Assembly: GCF_900109055.1 (NCBI RefSeq) | Contig: NZ_FOIV01000003.1 | Location: 726,223-790,222, forward strand | Source of the DNA: Prevotella sp. khp7 | GTDB lineage: Bacteria; Bacteroidota; Bacteroidia; Bacteroidales; Bacteroidaceae | DNA length: 64,000 bases | Direction: 5' to 3' | Shown here: positions 1 to 9,458 of the stretch, in pieces | How positions within the stretch are numbered: the first letter of the stretch is position 1 | Layout: every line of letters starts with the position of its first letter | Program-made: the position numbers and the translations under genes | The notes under the pieces: generated by a model | The model's input: the letters and a program-made list of their open reading frames with translations, nothing else | What the model was told of the DNA's origin: nothing | The model's database searches: none

Positions 1-1
1 T

Positions 2-409
2 TTCGAACTGTTTATTACATCGTTTCTATATACTATGGTTTTAGGTTGTGAACTGTATTTTGACAGATATCTTCTGTATATAAACAACGCAAATTATGAA
101 AAGAATGATGTTTATGAGTTTGTATTTAAAGATATATGTAGTATAAATGCTCATAATATGAAGAAAATAAAAAACGTTTTTGAAAACGTTTTTGAAATTA
201 GTTTTCCAGATTACACAAGGATTAATAAGGATATTTTAAAAAGACATGATATTATTCATCGTTCAGGAAACCAAAAAGAAGATAATCACTTGAAGAGAAT
301 AACCTTAACATGTGATAATATAGTTGGGCTTATTAATGAGTGCAATATGTTTGTTGACAATCTTTTAGAAGCGATGAAAGAACCAATGCGAAAATGGCAA
401 GAAGCGTGA
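2..409 (+). CDS. HEPN-like protein, 3' part only (gene runs off the left edge)
   Basis: The reading frame is open to the left edge of the window, so this is the C-terminal part (about 135 residues) of a longer protein. The first ATG, at base 35, is probably internal. The visible protein is mainly helical in character and contains R-H-D-I-I-H-R, an R-x4-H arrangement typical of HEPN domains; many HEPN proteins are RNases in toxin-antitoxin, abortive-infection or CRISPR-linked systems. The gene is very AT-rich (11 G/C of 60 in line 121-180), while the next gene reaches about 70% GC, suggesting different ancestry or horizontal transfer. The family call is inference from one motif and overall character. 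No partner gene is visible because the upstream side is cut off. Confidence 0.5.
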   Translation, partial: FELFITSFLYTMVLGCELYFDRYLLYINNANYEKNDVYEFVFKDICSINAHNMKKIKNVFENVFEISFPDYTRINKDILKRHDIIHRSGNQKEDNHLKRITLTCDNIVGLINECNMFVDNLLEAMKEPMRKWQEA

Positions 410-449
410 TATCAAGAACATAGTTTAATTTGCATTTATTTTTGACTGC

Positions 450-1763
450 TTACTTGATGGTCTCCTGTTCGAGGAACTCGTCGAACTGGGTCTGGTAGCC
501 GTTGAACACGTTGATGTCGACCTCGGGGCGGATGCCTGCCACACGGCCGTCGGGACACAGCTGCCAGAAGGCCAGGCGCACGTCGGGCTTGTACTCGCCG
601 TAGCGGGCTATCCACACGCGGTAGTCGCGCTTGATGTCGGGGGCCACGGGCAGATACATGTTGACGAAGCGCTGGTTGATGTAGAGGATGGGTTTGACGC
701 CCGTATGCTGCTCAACCATGCGGAGCCACGTGCGTATCTGGCGGAACATGGCCTCGGGACCGCCTGCCGCACGGATCTGGGCGTCGGACGGCTCTACGTC
801 GAGCACGGGGGGGAGGTCGCCCTTGCCGAACAGGGTGTTGCGCAGGAAGAAACGGGCCTGCTGGGCGCCGCCAAGTTTGGTACGCCAGAAGTGGTAGGCG
901 CCTGTGCGGATGCCGTGTTTGCGGGCCTGATGGTAGTCGGAGGCGTAGTAACGGTTGCGGATGGTGACGCCCTCGGTGGACTTGATGAAGACGAACGACA
1001 CGGGGTAGTCGGCGTCGCCCTTGACATTCTTGTGGCTCTTCTTGCCGAGGAAGGTGATGCGCATCTTGCTCCAGTCGATGGGGAAGCGGCGACGGCCCTG
1101 CTCGTGCTGGTAGCGGGCGATGTCGATGCCGTAGATGCGTTCGGTGGTGTAGCGCATGCGCTCGCCCCAGAAGCGGTTGCTGAGCCATTCGCCTACACGC
1201 AGGCGGGGCTCGCTGCCGAGGGGATTCTGCATCTCGAGGCCGAAACCGTGGCGGAGGTCGCTCTCCCAATGGCCCTCGAAGTAGCTGCCGTTGAAATGCT
1301 GATAGGCGCCGTGGCCTTGGGCGGCGAGTCTGACGAAGTCGCCGCGATAGGTGCCCGTAGAGTCGAGGCGGATGCCCGTGGTGAGGGTGTCGGCCTGAAA
1401 GGTGCCGACGATGGTGCGGCCCAGCGAGTCGAGGGCGACGCCTGTGCCCTGGCGCTGGCGGTTCTTCCATGTGCCCACGTTCAGGGCCGATATGTAGGGC
1501 GAGACTTTCACTTCGAGGCGTTTGCCGTCGGCAAAGGCGGCCACCATCTCATAGCCCTCGTCTTGCACGTTATGGCGCGAGAAGTAGTAGGCCAGCTCGT
1601 TGGCGAAGTTGAGGATGCTGGTGTCTTCGGGCTCGATGGTGTCTTGGCTGACGACGATGTGGCCCGACAGGTTGGGTGCCTTGTGGACGGGGCGGGGGAG
1701 AAAGGGCGTGACCGCGATGAGGGCCACGAATGGGCATATGATATAGAATAGGGTCTTTTTCAT
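450..1763 (-). CDS. MORN-repeat / GH25 lysozyme-like glycoside hydrolase
   Basis: A 437-residue protein. It starts with a signal-anchor-like segment (residues 1-22), then has MORN-type repeats (about 95-205; patterns such as Y-x-G-x-[WF] and G-x-G-x) and a C-terminal GH25 domain from about 212. Asp214 in G-I-D-I-A-R-Y-Q and the D322-x-E324 pair in V-L-D-V-E match the GH25 active-site pattern. GH25 enzymes cleave the N-acetylmuramic acid to N-acetylglucosamine bond of peptidoglycan, so a cell-wall role in the periplasm or outside the cell is likely. A -7 promoter box (TAATTTTG on the minus strand, 1784-1777) lies 13 bases before the ATG. The gene is very GC-rich, which produces long shadow frames on both strands. 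It converges with the HEPN-like gene and diverges from the dehydrogenase. Confidence 0.88.
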   Translation of the reverse strand: MKKTLFYIICPFVALIAVTPFLPRPVHKAPNLSGHIVVSQDTIEPEDTSILNFANELAYYFSRHNVQDEGYEMVAAFADGKRLEVKVSPYISALNVGTWKNRQRQGTGVALDSLGRTIVGTFQADTLTTGIRLDSTGTYRGDFVRLAAQGHGAYQHFNGSYFEGHWESDLRHGFGLEMQNPLGSEPRLRVGEWLSNRFWGERMRYTTERIYGIDIARYQHEQGRRRFPIDWSKMRITFLGKKSHKNVKGDADYPVSFVFIKSTEGVTIRNRYYASDYHQARKHGIRTGAYHFWRTKLGGAQQARFFLRNTLFGKGDLPPVLDVEPSDAQIRAAGGPEAMFRQIRTWLRMVEQHTGVKPILYINQRFVNMYLPVAPDIKRDYRVWIARYGEYKPDVRLAFWQLCPDGRVAGIRPEVDINVFNGYQTQFDEFLEQETIK

Positions 1764-1806
1764 TTTTTTTATGCCGCAAAATTACTAATTATTATTGATT
1801 AATGTG

Positions 1807-1814
1807 TATATTTG
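1807..1814 (+). promoter_or_regulatory. -7 promoter box of the alcohol dehydrogenase gene
   Basis: TATATTTG matches the Bacteroidota -7 consensus TAnnTTTG and is followed by GCAGCAG, as at several other starts in this window. No good -33 TTTG lies at the usual distance. Its position inside the longest possible frame (TTG at 1795) argues that translation starts downstream, at 1846. Confidence 0.55.
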
Positions 1815-1845
1815 CAGCAGAAATATTCATTTAGGAGAGAAATTC

Positions 1846-3033
1846 ATGATGAAGGACTTTAATTTCTACGCCCCCACGAGGGTGGTGTTCGGGCGCGAGT
1901 CGGAAGAGAAGCTTCCGCAGTTGATAAAACAGTATGGCGGCACTAAGGTGCTGGTGCACTTCGGCGGCGGCAGCGCACGGAAATCGGGTCTGCTCGACAA
2001 GGTGGAGAAGATGCTGGGCGAGGCCGGCATTGCCTATGTGGAGCTGGGCGGAGTGGTGCCGAACCCCCTCTTGTCGAAGGTGAGGGAGGGTATCGAACTG
2101 TGTCGGCGCGAGCACGTGGACTTTATCCTGGCTGTTGGCGGCGGTAGCGTGATAGACTCGGCGAAGGCCATCGGCTATGGCGTGGGCTACGAGGGCGACG
2201 TGTGGGACTTCTGGGACGGAAAAGCTGTGCCTCAGGCGTGTCTGCCTATCGGCGTGATGCTCACGATTCCCGCGGCGGGCAGCGAGATGTCGTCGAGTTG
2301 TGTGATTACCAACGACGAGGGCATGCTGAAGCGTGGCGTGAACAGCGACCTGTGTCGTTGCAGGTTTGCCATCATGAATCCTGAGCGTACCTACACCTTG
2401 CCGCCTTACCAGACGGCTGCAGGGGCTACCGACATCATGATGCACACGATGGAGCGCTACTTCTCGAAATACGAGGATGCCGTGCTGACCGACGCGATAG
2501 CCGAGGCGCTGCTAAGGACGGTGAAGGTCGCGACGCCCGAGGTGCTTCGTCGGCCCGACGACTATAAGCACAGGGCCGCCATCATGTGGGCCAGCTCGCT
2601 GTCGCACAACGACCTGACGGAGTGTGGCACGGAAAAGGACTTTGCCTGCCACAAGCTGGAGCACGAGCTGAGCGGCATGTTCGGCGTGACGCATGGTGCG
2701 GGGCTGGCTGCCATCTGGGGCTCGTGGGCCCGCTACGTGATGGACAGGCACGTGAGCCGCTTTGCGAAGTTTGCCGTCGACGTGATGGGGGTGACGCAGG
2801 ACTTTACCGACCCTAAGGCTACGGCCCTGAAGGGTATCGAGGCTATGGAGGCCTTCTTCGTGTCGATAGGTATGCCCGTCAGCATCCCCGAGCTCGTGGG
2901 CCGCAGGATTACTGCCGAGGAGATTAAGGCGCTCGTTGAGAAGTGCAGTCGGGGAGGTAAGATGAATATTGGCGCTATGGAGGTGCTGAAGCCCGAAGAC
3001 ATGACGGCCATCTACGAAAAGGCTAACGCCTGA
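1846..3033 (+). CDS. Iron-containing alcohol dehydrogenase (butanol dehydrogenase / YqhD type)
   Basis: A 395-residue protein of the group III metal-dependent alcohol dehydrogenases. It probably reduces aldehydes to alcohols with NAD(P)H in the cytoplasm. Visible marks are the cofactor-binding V-G-G-G-S-V-I-D-S-A-K motif, and metal-ligand segments A-T-D-I-M-M-H-T-M-E and H-K-L-E-H-E-L-S-G-M-F-G-V-T-H-G-A-G-L-A, which hold the Asp and His residues used to bind iron. The ATG at 1846 was chosen because it follows AGGAGAG about 8 bases upstream and lies downstream of the -7 promoter box. The frame could extend to a TTG at 1795, but that would put the promoter inside the gene. It stands alone, ahead of the leucine operon promoter. 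Confidence 0.92.
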   Translation: MMKDFNFYAPTRVVFGRESEEKLPQLIKQYGGTKVLVHFGGGSARKSGLLDKVEKMLGEAGIAYVELGGVVPNPLLSKVREGIELCRREHVDFILAVGGGSVIDSAKAIGYGVGYEGDVWDFWDGKAVPQACLPIGVMLTIPAAGSEMSSSCVITNDEGMLKRGVNSDLCRCRFAIMNPERTYTLPPYQTAAGATDIMMHTMERYFSKYEDAVLTDAIAEALLRTVKVATPEVLRRPDDYKHRAAIMWASSLSHNDLTECGTEKDFACHKLEHELSGMFGVTHGAGLAAIWGSWARYVMDRHVSRFAKFAVDVMGVTQDFTDPKATALKGIEAMEAFFVSIGMPVSIPELVGRRITAEEIKALVEKCSRGGKMNIGAMEVLKPEDMTAIYEKANA

Positions 3034-3109
3034 ATTATAATAATATATAAGGTGTGTGCGCTTAAATATAACAAATTGCAATTATTTTAATTAAAAAACT
3101 TACGATTTA

Positions 3110-3141
3110 TTTGTTTGATTCAAAGAAAATGTATAACTTTG
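3110..3141 (+). promoter_or_regulatory. Leucine operon promoter (TTTG-N20-TAACTTTG)
   Basis: TTTG at 3110-3113 and TAACTTTG at 3134-3141 are separated by 20 bases, fitting the Bacteroidota -33/-7 consensus. Transcription would begin a few bases after 3141, about 20 bases ahead of the leader-peptide ATG. The upstream stretch 3034-3109 is AT-rich and shows nothing else. Confidence 0.75.
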
Positions 3142-3168
3142 CAGCCGAAATAAAGAATAGAAGCAAGT

Positions 3169-3249
3169 ATGAAGAGTCTGAATCTACTTAACGCCATTAT
3201 TATTATTCGACTGCAGGGGGCAGGCGGAAGTGATAGGGCGTATATATAG
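3169..3249 (+). CDS. Leucine/isoleucine leader peptide of the leu attenuator
   Basis: A 26-residue reading frame, M-K-S-L-N-L-L-N-A-I-I-I-I-R-L-Q-G and so on, ending at TAG 3247-3249. It holds four Leu codons (CTG, CTA, CTT, CTG) and a run of four Ile codons (ATT) before the glycine-rich end. This is the design of attenuator leader peptides: ribosome stalling at Leu or Ile codons when the charged tRNA is scarce changes the fold of the downstream RNA. It lies between the promoter and a terminator hairpin directly ahead of leuA. The Ile run suggests that isoleucine supply is also sensed, which fits a second synthase in the operon that may feed isoleucine. Confidence 0.85.
   Translation: MKSLNLLNAIIIIRLQGAGGSDRAYI
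3226..3238 (+). promoter_or_regulatory. Antiterminator strand of the leu attenuator
   Basis: Bases 3225-3233 (CGGAAGTGA) are complementary to 3287-3295 (TCACTTCCG) in the left half of the terminator hairpin. After one mismatch, 3235-3238 (AGGG) can still pair with 3282-3285 through two G-U pairs. This pairing and the terminator are mutually exclusive. The segment overlaps the end of the leader frame, so a ribosome stalled at the Ile/Leu codons leaves it free to pair, while a ribosome that reaches the stop covers it and allows termination. Confidence 0.75.
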
Positions 3250-3278
3250 GTCAGACGATGATACTGAATGATATGAAG

Positions 3279-3317
3279 AGCCTTTCTCACTTCCGAGTGC
3301 GAAAGGCTTTTTCTTTT
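3279..3317 (+). terminator. Attenuator terminator upstream of leuA
   Basis: AGCCTTTC (3279-3286) pairs with GAAAGGCT (3301-3308), with an inner CACT/AGTG stem closed by TCCG, followed by TTTTTCTTTT. This is a strong intrinsic terminator between the leader peptide and leuA. It competes with the antiterminator pairing described for 3226-3238. Confidence 0.87.
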
Positions 3318-3359
3318 AGACATCAGATCAAACAAAACAAATAAATTGCAAATAGAGAA

Positions 3360-4865
3360 ATGAGTGACAGATTGTTTATTTTCGACACAACGCTCCGCGA
3401 CGGCGAACAGGTTCCCGGTTGCCAGTTGAACACCGTAGAGAAGATTCAGGTGGCCAAGGCGCTCGAGCAGTTGGGCGTGGACGTGATCGAGGCTGGATTC
3501 CCCGTATCGAGTCCGGGCGACTTTAATTCGGTGATTGAAATCTCAAAGGCCGTGACGTGGCCCGTTATCTGTGCGCTGACGCGAGCCGTAGAGCACGACA
3601 TCGACGTGGCCTTCGAAGCCCTGAAGTATGCCAAGCACAAGCGTATCCACACAGGTATCGGCACGAGCGACGAGCATATCCAGTTTAAGTTCAACTCTAC
3701 CCGTGAGCGCATCTTAGAGCAGGCTGTCGAGGCCACGAAGTATGCCAAGCGCTTTGTCGACGACGTGGAGTTCTACTGCGAGGATGCGGGGCGCACAGAC
3801 AATGAGTATCTGGCGCAGGTGGTAGAAGCCGTGATCAAGGCCGGAGCTACCGTGGTGAACATTCCCGACACAACGGGCTATTGTCTGCCGCAGGAGTATT
3901 TCGAGAAAATCAAGTACCTGAAGGAACATGTCGACAATATCGATCGTGCCATCATCTCGACCCATTGTCATAACGACCTCGGCATGGCTACGGCCAACAC
4001 CTTCAGCGGTGTAATGGCTGGCGCCCGTCAGGTGGAAGTGACCATCAACGGTATCGGCGAGCGTGCAGGAAACACGTCGCTCGAGGAGATTGCCATGATT
4101 CTGAAGTGTCATAAGCAGTTGGGCATCGACACGAACATCAACACCACGAAGATCTATCCTACTTCGAGAATGGTGTCGAGCCTGATGAATATGCCCGTAC
4201 AGCCAAATAAGGCGGTTGTGGGGCGCAACGCCTTTGCACACTCGAGCGGCATACACCAGGACGGCGTGCTGAAGAATGTGCATACCTACGAGATCATGGA
4301 CCCCAAGGATGTGGGCATCGACGACAACAGCATCGTGCTGACAGCCCGTTCGGGGCGTGCTGCCTTGAAGCATCGTCTCCACGTGAACGGGGTTGACCTG
4401 GAGGAGGAGAAGCTCGACAAGGTTTATGAGAAGTTCCTCGTGCTGGCCGACCAGAAGAAGGAGGTGACCGATGCCGACGCGCTGATGCTGGCTGGCGCCG
4501 ATATGGCTGACACACATGCCGTGCGTCTCGACTTCCTGCAGGTGACTACGGGTAAGGGCGTGAAGAGCGTGGCTTCAATAGGTCTCGACATCTCGGGGCA
4601 GAAGTTCGAGGCTGCTGCTTCTGGCAACGGTCCTGTGGATGCCGCTATCAAGGCCCTGAAGAAAATCATCATGAAGCAGATGACGCTGAAGGAGTTTACC
4701 ATTCAGGCCATCTCTAAGGGCTCTGACGACGTGGGCAAGGTTCACATGCAGGTGGAGTATGACGGTTCGCTCTATTATGGCTTTGGTGCCAATACCGACA
4801 TCGTGACTGCCTCGGTAGAAGCCTACATCGACTGTATCAATAAGTTTAAGAAGACTGAAGAATAA
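3360..4865 (+). CDS. leuA: 2-isopropylmalate synthase
   Basis: 501 residues; first committed enzyme of leucine synthesis, condensing acetyl-CoA with 2-oxoisovalerate to 2-isopropylmalate in the cytoplasm. The N-terminal DRE-TIM barrel carries D-T-T-L-R-D-G-E-Q (from residue 9) and the metal-binding H202-x-H204-N-D motif, plus [10 protein letters not shown]-terminal domain from about residue 370 corresponds to the LeuA dimer domain that binds leucine for feedback inhibition. It is the first gene after the attenuator and is followed without a gap by leuC. Control is therefore likely at two levels: attenuation of transcription, and leucine inhibition of the enzyme (family knowledge). Confidence 0.96.
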   Translation: MSDRLFIFDTTLRDGEQVPGCQLNTVEKIQVAKALEQLGVDVIEAGFPVSSPGDFNSVIEISKAVTWPVICALTRAVEHDIDVAFEALKYAKHKRIHTGIGTSDEHIQFKFNSTRERILEQAVEATKYAKRFVDDVEFYCEDAGRTDNEYLAQVVEAVIKAGATVVNIPDTTGYCLPQEYFEKIKYLKEHVDNIDRAIISTHCHNDLGMATANTFSGVMAGARQVEVTINGIGERAGNTSLEEIAMILKCHKQLGIDTNINTTKIYPTSRMVSSLMNMPVQPNKAVVGRNAFAHSSGIHQDGVLKNVHTYEIMDPKDVGIDDNSIVLTARSGRAALKHRLHVNGVDLEEEKLDKVYEKFLVLADQKKEVTDADALMLAGADMADTHAVRLDFLQVTTGKGVKSVASIGLDISGQKFEAAASGNGPVDAAIKALKKIIMKQMTLKEFTIQAISKGSDDVGKVHMQVEYDGSLYYGFGANTDIVTASVEAYIDCINKFKKTEE

Positions 4866-6242
4866 ATGAATACGCTATTTGACAAGATATGGGATAAGCA
4901 CGTGGTGCAACAGGTGGAAGATGGGCCGACACAGCTTTATATCGACCGCCTCTACTGCCACGAAGTGACGTCGCCTCAGGCTTTCGAGGGTATGCGGGCC
5001 AGGGGACTGAAGTGCTTCCGTCCTGAGAGGATATACTGCATGCCCGATCACAATACGCCTACACACGACCAGGATAAACCCATCGAGGACCCTGTATCGC
5101 GTAAGCAGGTTGACATGCTGGCGAAGAATGCGGCAGAATTCGGTCTGACACACTATGGCATGATGTCGAAGGATAATGGTATTATCCATGTGGTTGGTCC
5201 TGAAAAGGGACTGAGCCTGCCGGGAATGACAATCGTGTGTGGCGACTCGCACACCTCTACCCATGGCGCTATGGGAGCTGTGGCTTTCGGCATCGGTACG
5301 TCTGAGGTCGAGATGGTGATGGCTTCGCAATGCATCCTTCAGCAAAAGCCTAAGTCTATGCGCATCAGCATCAACGGCACGTTGCAGAAAGGTGTCACCG
5401 CCAAGGATGTGGCCCTCTATCTCATGGCACGGCTCACGACTTCGGGCGCTACGGGCTACTTTGTGGAGTATGCTGGCGACGTGGTTCGCAATCTCTCTAT
5501 GGAGGGGCGCCTCACTCTCTGTAACCTCTCAATAGAGATGGGGGCAAGAGGCGGCTTCATCGCTCCCGACGAGACGACGTTTGAGTATATCAAAGGCCGT
5601 GAGTTCGCACCAAAGGGAGAGGCTTGGGATGAGGCTGTCGCCTATTGGAAAACCCTGAAGAGCGGCGATGATGCCGTGTTTGATAAGGAGCTGGTTTTCA
5701 ACGCAGAAGACATAGAACCGAGAATCACTTATGGAACGAATCCGGGCATGGGAATCGGCATCACGGAGACGATTCCTACAGAGGGTGATGCCAACTTCGG
5801 GAAAGCACTCGACTATATGGGTTTCAAGGCTGGAGAAAAGCTGCTCGGCACGAAGGTCGACTATGTGTTCCTCGGAGCTTGTACCAACGGACGAATCGAG
5901 GATTTCCGCGCGTTTGCCCAGATTGTAAAGGGGCGTCGTAAGTCGAAAGACGTCGTGGCCTGGCTGGTTCCTGGCTCGTGGGCTGTTGACAAGCAGATTC
6001 GTGAGGAGGGACTTGATAAGGTTCTGACCGAAGCAGGCTTCGAGATCCGTCAGCCCGGATGTTCTGCCTGTCTGGCCATGAACGACGACAAGATTCCTGC
6101 AGGCAAACTCTCAGTATCTACCTCTAATCGTAATTTCGAAGGTCGCCAGGGGCCTGGAGCCCGTACGGTGCTGGCATCGCCGTTGGTTGCTGCCGCTGCC
6201 GCCGTGACAGGCGTCATAGCCGACCCGAGAGACTTAATGTAA
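4866..6242 (+). CDS. leuC: 3-isopropylmalate dehydratase large subunit
   Basis: 458 residues, aconitase family. With LeuD it isomerises 2-isopropylmalate to 3-isopropylmalate; the same enzyme can isomerise citramalate in organisms that make isoleucine from citramalate. The three iron-sulfur cluster cysteines are visible: C339 in G-A-C-T-N-G and C399/C402 in P-G-C-S-A-C. The substrate-loop segment D-S-H-T-S-T-H-G-A is intact. The ATG begins directly after the leuA stop codon (TAA-ATG), and the TAA stop shares one base with the leuD start, consistent with translational coupling. Confidence 0.96.
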   Translation: MNTLFDKIWDKHVVQQVEDGPTQLYIDRLYCHEVTSPQAFEGMRARGLKCFRPERIYCMPDHNTPTHDQDKPIEDPVSRKQVDMLAKNAAEFGLTHYGMMSKDNGIIHVVGPEKGLSLPGMTIVCGDSHTSTHGAMGAVAFGIGTSEVEMVMASQCILQQKPKSMRISINGTLQKGVTAKDVALYLMARLTTSGATGYFVEYAGDVVRNLSMEGRLTLCNLSIEMGARGGFIAPDETTFEYIKGREFAPKGEAWDEAVAYWKTLKSGDDAVFDKELVFNAEDIEPRITYGTNPGMGIGITETIPTEGDANFGKALDYMGFKAGEKLLGTKVDYVFLGACTNGRIEDFRAFAQIVKGRRKSKDVVAWLVPGSWAVDKQIREEGLDKVLTEAGFEIRQPGCSACLAMNDDKIPAGKLSVSTSNRNFEGRQGPGARTVLASPLVAAAAAVTGVIADPRDLM

Positions 6243-6847
6243 TGAAGAATATGAAACAGAAATTCAACATCATAACGTCGACCTGCGTGCCTCTGCCTTT
6301 AGAGAACGTGGATACCGATCAGATAATACCCGCACGCTTCTTGAAAGCCACTACGAAGGATGAAAGTTTCTTTGGCGACAACCTGTTTCGCGACTGGCGC
6401 TATCAGGCTGACGGTAAGCTTAACAAGGATTTCGTGCTCAACAATCCTGCCTATAGCGGATGTATCCTCGTGGCAGGCAAGAATTTCGGTTCGGGCTCAT
6501 CGCGCGAACATGCGGCCTGGGCTATTGCGGGCTATGGGTTCCGGGTAGTCATCAGCTCGTTCTTTGCCGATATCCACAAGAACAACGAACTCAACAATTT
6601 CGTGCTTCCCGTGCAGGTGAGCGAGGCATTCCTCGCAGAACTCTTCCAAAGCATTCAGGACGACCCGAAGACTCTGGTAGAGGTCAATCTGCCCAGTCAG
6701 ACGGTAACGAATCAGGCAACGGGACGAAGCGAGCACTTCGACATCAACGGCTATAAGAAGCATTGTCTGATGAACGGACTCGACGATATCGATTTCCTTG
6801 TACAGAATAAAGAAAAAACCGAATTATGGGAACAGCAGAACAAGTAA
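6242..6847 (+). CDS. leuD: 3-isopropylmalate dehydratase small subunit
   Basis: 201 residues. Forms the swivel domain of the isopropylmalate isomerase with LeuC. The typical N-terminal segment L-E-N-V-D-T-D-Q-I-I-P-A-R-F-L and the substrate-binding G-S-G-S-S-R-E-H-A motif are present. The length fits LeuD. The start overlaps the leuC stop by one base, though an alternative ATG nine bases downstream is possible. The 3' end overlaps the next gene by 22 bases. Confidence 0.95.
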   Translation: MKNMKQKFNIITSTCVPLPLENVDTDQIIPARFLKATTKDESFFGDNLFRDWRYQADGKLNKDFVLNNPAYSGCILVAGKNFGSGSSREHAAWAIAGYGFRVVISSFFADIHKNNELNNFVLPVQVSEAFLAELFQSIQDDPKTLVEVNLPSQTVTNQATGRSEHFDINGYKKHCLMNGLDDIDFLVQNKEKTELWEQQNK

Positions 6848-8400
6848 GTCATTACAAGAGCCTGCGGCCTTTTGTGGAGATCATGGACTCAACACTCCGC
6901 GACGGCGAGCAGACCAATGGTGTGAGCTTTCTGCCCCACGAGAAACTCATCATCGCCCGAATGCTGCTCCACGACCTGAATGTCGACCGTATAGAGGTGG
7001 CTTCGGCTCGTGTGTCTGAGGGCGAGAAAGAGGCTGTCAGCATGATATGCCGCTATGCCGAGAGGATTGACAAACTCGACAAGGTGGAAGTGCTGGGATT
7101 CGTGGATGGCGGACAGAGTGTCGACTGGATCGTGTCGTGTGGCGCAAAGGTCGTCAATCTGTTGGCTAAGGGCTCTCTGCGCCATTGCCAGGAACAGTTG
7201 GGGAAAACGCCCGAACAGCACATCGAAGATATCTGTCAGGCGGTGAAGTATGCTCGCAGCAAAGGTCTCACGGTGAACATTTATCTTGAGGACTGGAGCA
7301 ACGGTATGAAAGACTCGCCCGAATATGTGTATCAGGTGATGGACGCACTATGCGACATCGGTATCCGTCGCTTTATGCTGCCCGATACGTTGGGAATCAT
7401 GAATCCCCTGCAATGTATCGAATATTTCCGCAAGATGATGAAGCGTTATCCCGATACGCATTTCGACTTCCATGCGCATAACGACTACGATCTGGCCGTG
7501 AGCAATTCGTTGGCTGCCGTACTTAGTGGTGCCAAGGGACTGCACGTTACCGTCAACGGGTTGGGAGAGCGATGCGGCAATGCGCCTCTGTCGAGTGTGC
7601 AGGTGATTCTGAAGGATCAGTTCCACGCCAAGACCAATATCAATGAAGACAAACTGAACGACATTTCCCGTCTGGTAGAGAGCTATAGCGGTATCGCTAT
7701 CGCGCCTAATCAGCCTATCATAGGTGACAACGTGTTTACCCAGGTGGCTGGCGTTCATGCCGATGGCGACAATAAGAACGGACTTTATCAGAACGAACTG
7801 GTGCCTGAGCGATTCGGACGCAAGCGTGAGTATGCCCTCGGCAAGAACAGCGGTAAGGCCAATATAGCCAAGAACCTGAAGGAACTGGGACTTGAACTGA
7901 CGCCCGAGCAGACTCGTCGCGTTACCCAGCGTATTACCGAGTTGGGCGATAAGAAGGAGATTGTGACGCAGGAGGATCTGCCCTTCATCGTGAGCGATGT
8001 GCTTAAGCATGATGCGCCTGAGGATAAGGTGAAGCTTGTCAGTTACGTGGTGTCAACCGCCTATGGCCTGAAGCCCGGAGCCAATATCAAGGTCGAGATC
8101 AATGGACGACAGTATGAGGCCTCGGCAACGGGCGACGGTCAGTACGACGCCTTCGTGAAGTCGCTGCGTTATATCTACAAGAAGTATCTCGACCGCACGT
8201 TCCCTATTCTGCAGAACTATGCGGTTACGATTCCTCCTGGTGGACGTACCGATGCGTTGGTGCAGACCGTCATCACATGGAACGACAACGGGCGTATCAT
8301 GCGCACCCGTGGTCTGGATGCCGACCAGACGGAAGCTGCTATCAAGGCAACCTTTAAGATGTTGAACATTTACGAAAACGAACAGAAAGAAGAATTATGA
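6826..8400 (+). CDS. Second isopropylmalate-synthase family enzyme, possible citramalate synthase
   Basis: 524 residues, in the same DRE-TIM metallolyase family as LeuA but clearly a different branch. It has [15 protein letters not shown] metal ligands, G-L-G-E-R-C-G-N-A and a C-terminal LeuA-type regulatory domain (about 390-515). It lies between leuD and leuB, overlaps leuD by 22 bases and leuB by four (ATGA). A second condensing enzyme in an operon that already has leuA, behind a leader with four Ile codons, suggests condensation of pyruvate with acetyl-CoA to citramalate, which LeuCD and LeuB would convert to 2-oxobutyrate for isoleucine. That is inference. It could also be a second isopropylmalate synthase with different feedback control, or act on another 2-oxo acid. 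Confidence 0.75.
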   Translation: MGTAEQVSHYKSLRPFVEIMDSTLRDGEQTNGVSFLPHEKLIIARMLLHDLNVDRIEVASARVSEGEKEAVSMICRYAERIDKLDKVEVLGFVDGGQSVDWIVSCGAKVVNLLAKGSLRHCQEQLGKTPEQHIEDICQAVKYARSKGLTVNIYLEDWSNGMKDSPEYVYQVMDALCDIGIRRFMLPDTLGIMNPLQCIEYFRKMMKRYPDTHFDFHAHNDYDLAVSNSLAAVLSGAKGLHVTVNGLGERCGNAPLSSVQVILKDQFHAKTNINEDKLNDISRLVESYSGIAIAPNQPIIGDNVFTQVAGVHADGDNKNGLYQNELVPERFGRKREYALGKNSGKANIAKNLKELGLELTPEQTRRVTQRITELGDKKEIVTQEDLPFIVSDVLKHDAPEDKVKLVSYVVSTAYGLKPGANIKVEINGRQYEASATGDGQYDAFVKSLRYIYKKYLDRTFPILQNYAVTIPPGGRTDALVQTVITWNDNGRIMRTRGLDADQTEAAIKATFKMLNIYENEQKEEL

Positions 8401-9458
8401 AACTGAATATTGCAATACTTGCGGGCGACGGAATAGGTCCCGAAATTATGAAACAAGGTGTGGCTGTGCTCGATGCTATAGCAGAGAAGTGTGGACATGA
8501 GTTTGCTTACGAAGAAGCAATCTGTGGCGCTCACGCCATCGACGAGGTGGGCGACCCTTATCCCGACACTACCCACGAGGTGTGTATGCGTGCCGATGCG
8601 GTGCTCTTTGCTGCTGTGGGCGATCTGAAGTACGACCATAACCCCACGGCTAAGATACGTCCTGAGGTGGGGCTGCTGGCTATGCGTAAGAAACTGGGAC
8701 TCTTTGCCAATGTGCGTCCTGTGGCTACTTTCGACTGCCTGCTGCATAAGTCGCCTTTGAAGGATGAACTTATTCGTGGTGCCGACTTCGTGGTGCTTCG
8801 CGAACTGACGGGAGGCATGTATTTCGGCGAAAAGTATCAGGACAACGATAAGGCCTACGATACCGACATCTACACACGTCCTGAGATTGAACGTATCGTG
8901 AAGCTCGGTTTCGAGATGGCTATGAAACGCCGCAAGCACCTTACCGTGGTCGATAAGGCCAATATCCTGGCTTCATCACGTCTGTGGCGTCAGATTGCCA
9001 AGGAGATAGAACCCCAGTATCCTGAGGTTACTACCGACTATATGTTTATCGACAATGCTTCGATGCGTGTGCTTACAGAACCACGTTTCTTCGATGTCAT
9101 CGTTACTGAGAACACTTTTGGCGATATCCTTACCGACGAAACGGCCTGCATCACGGGGTCTATGGGTTTGCAGCCCTCGGCGTCGCTGGGTGAGCACACG
9201 CCGCTCTTCGAACCCGTTCACGGTTCCTGGCCTCAGGCTGCCGGTCAGAACCTGGCTAATCCGCTGGCTCAGATTCTGTCTGCCGCTATGTTGCTCGAAC
9301 ATTTCGGACTGGAGAAGGAAGGCGCCCTTATTCGTGAAGCTGTCGATGCCTCTCTGGCTGCTAACGTGCGTACTCCGGAGATTCAGATAGAAGGTGGTGC
9401 TCACTACGGTACTCGTGAGGTTGGCGCTTGGATTGTAAATTACATTAAGAATGCATAG
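8397..9458 (+). CDS. leuB: 3-isopropylmalate dehydrogenase
   Basis: 353 residues; oxidises and decarboxylates 3-isopropylmalate to 2-oxoisocaproate with NAD+. Marks are G-D-G-I-G-P-E-I near the N-terminus, [16 protein letters not shown] and E-P-V-H-G-S near the C-terminus, all typical of the isocitrate/isopropylmalate dehydrogenase family. The start overlaps the previous gene by four bases (ATGA), so it is almost certainly translated from the same message. The last eight bases overlap the start of the TPR gene. If the preceding synthase makes citramalate, LeuB would also oxidise methylmalate. Confidence 0.96.
   Translation: MKLNIAILAGDGIGPEIMKQGVAVLDAIAEKCGHEFAYEEAICGAHAIDEVGDPYPDTTHEVCMRADAVLFAAVGDLKYDHNPTAKIRPEVGLLAMRKKLGLFANVRPVATFDCLLHKSPLKDELIRGADFVVLRELTGGMYFGEKYQDNDKAYDTDIYTRPEIERIVKLGFEMAMKRRKHLTVVDKANILASSRLWRQIAKEIEPQYPEVTTDYMFIDNASMRVLTEPRFFDVIVTENTFGDILTDETACITGSMGLQPSASLGEHTPLFEPVHGSWPQAAGQNLANPLAQILSAAMLLEHFGLEKEGALIREAVDASLAANVRTPEIQIEGGAHYGTREVGAWIVNYIKNA

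Noticed and set aside
705..1751. Long open frame (348 codons) on the plus strand, antisense to the lysozyme
   Set aside because: Low-complexity Ala/Val/Gly/Glu translation without motifs; it mirrors the GC-rich GH25 gene, whose catalytic motifs are intact.
3714..4517. Minus-strand open frame of 267 codons within leuA
   Set aside because: Shadow of leuA; no start context, no family character, His/Leu-rich translation.
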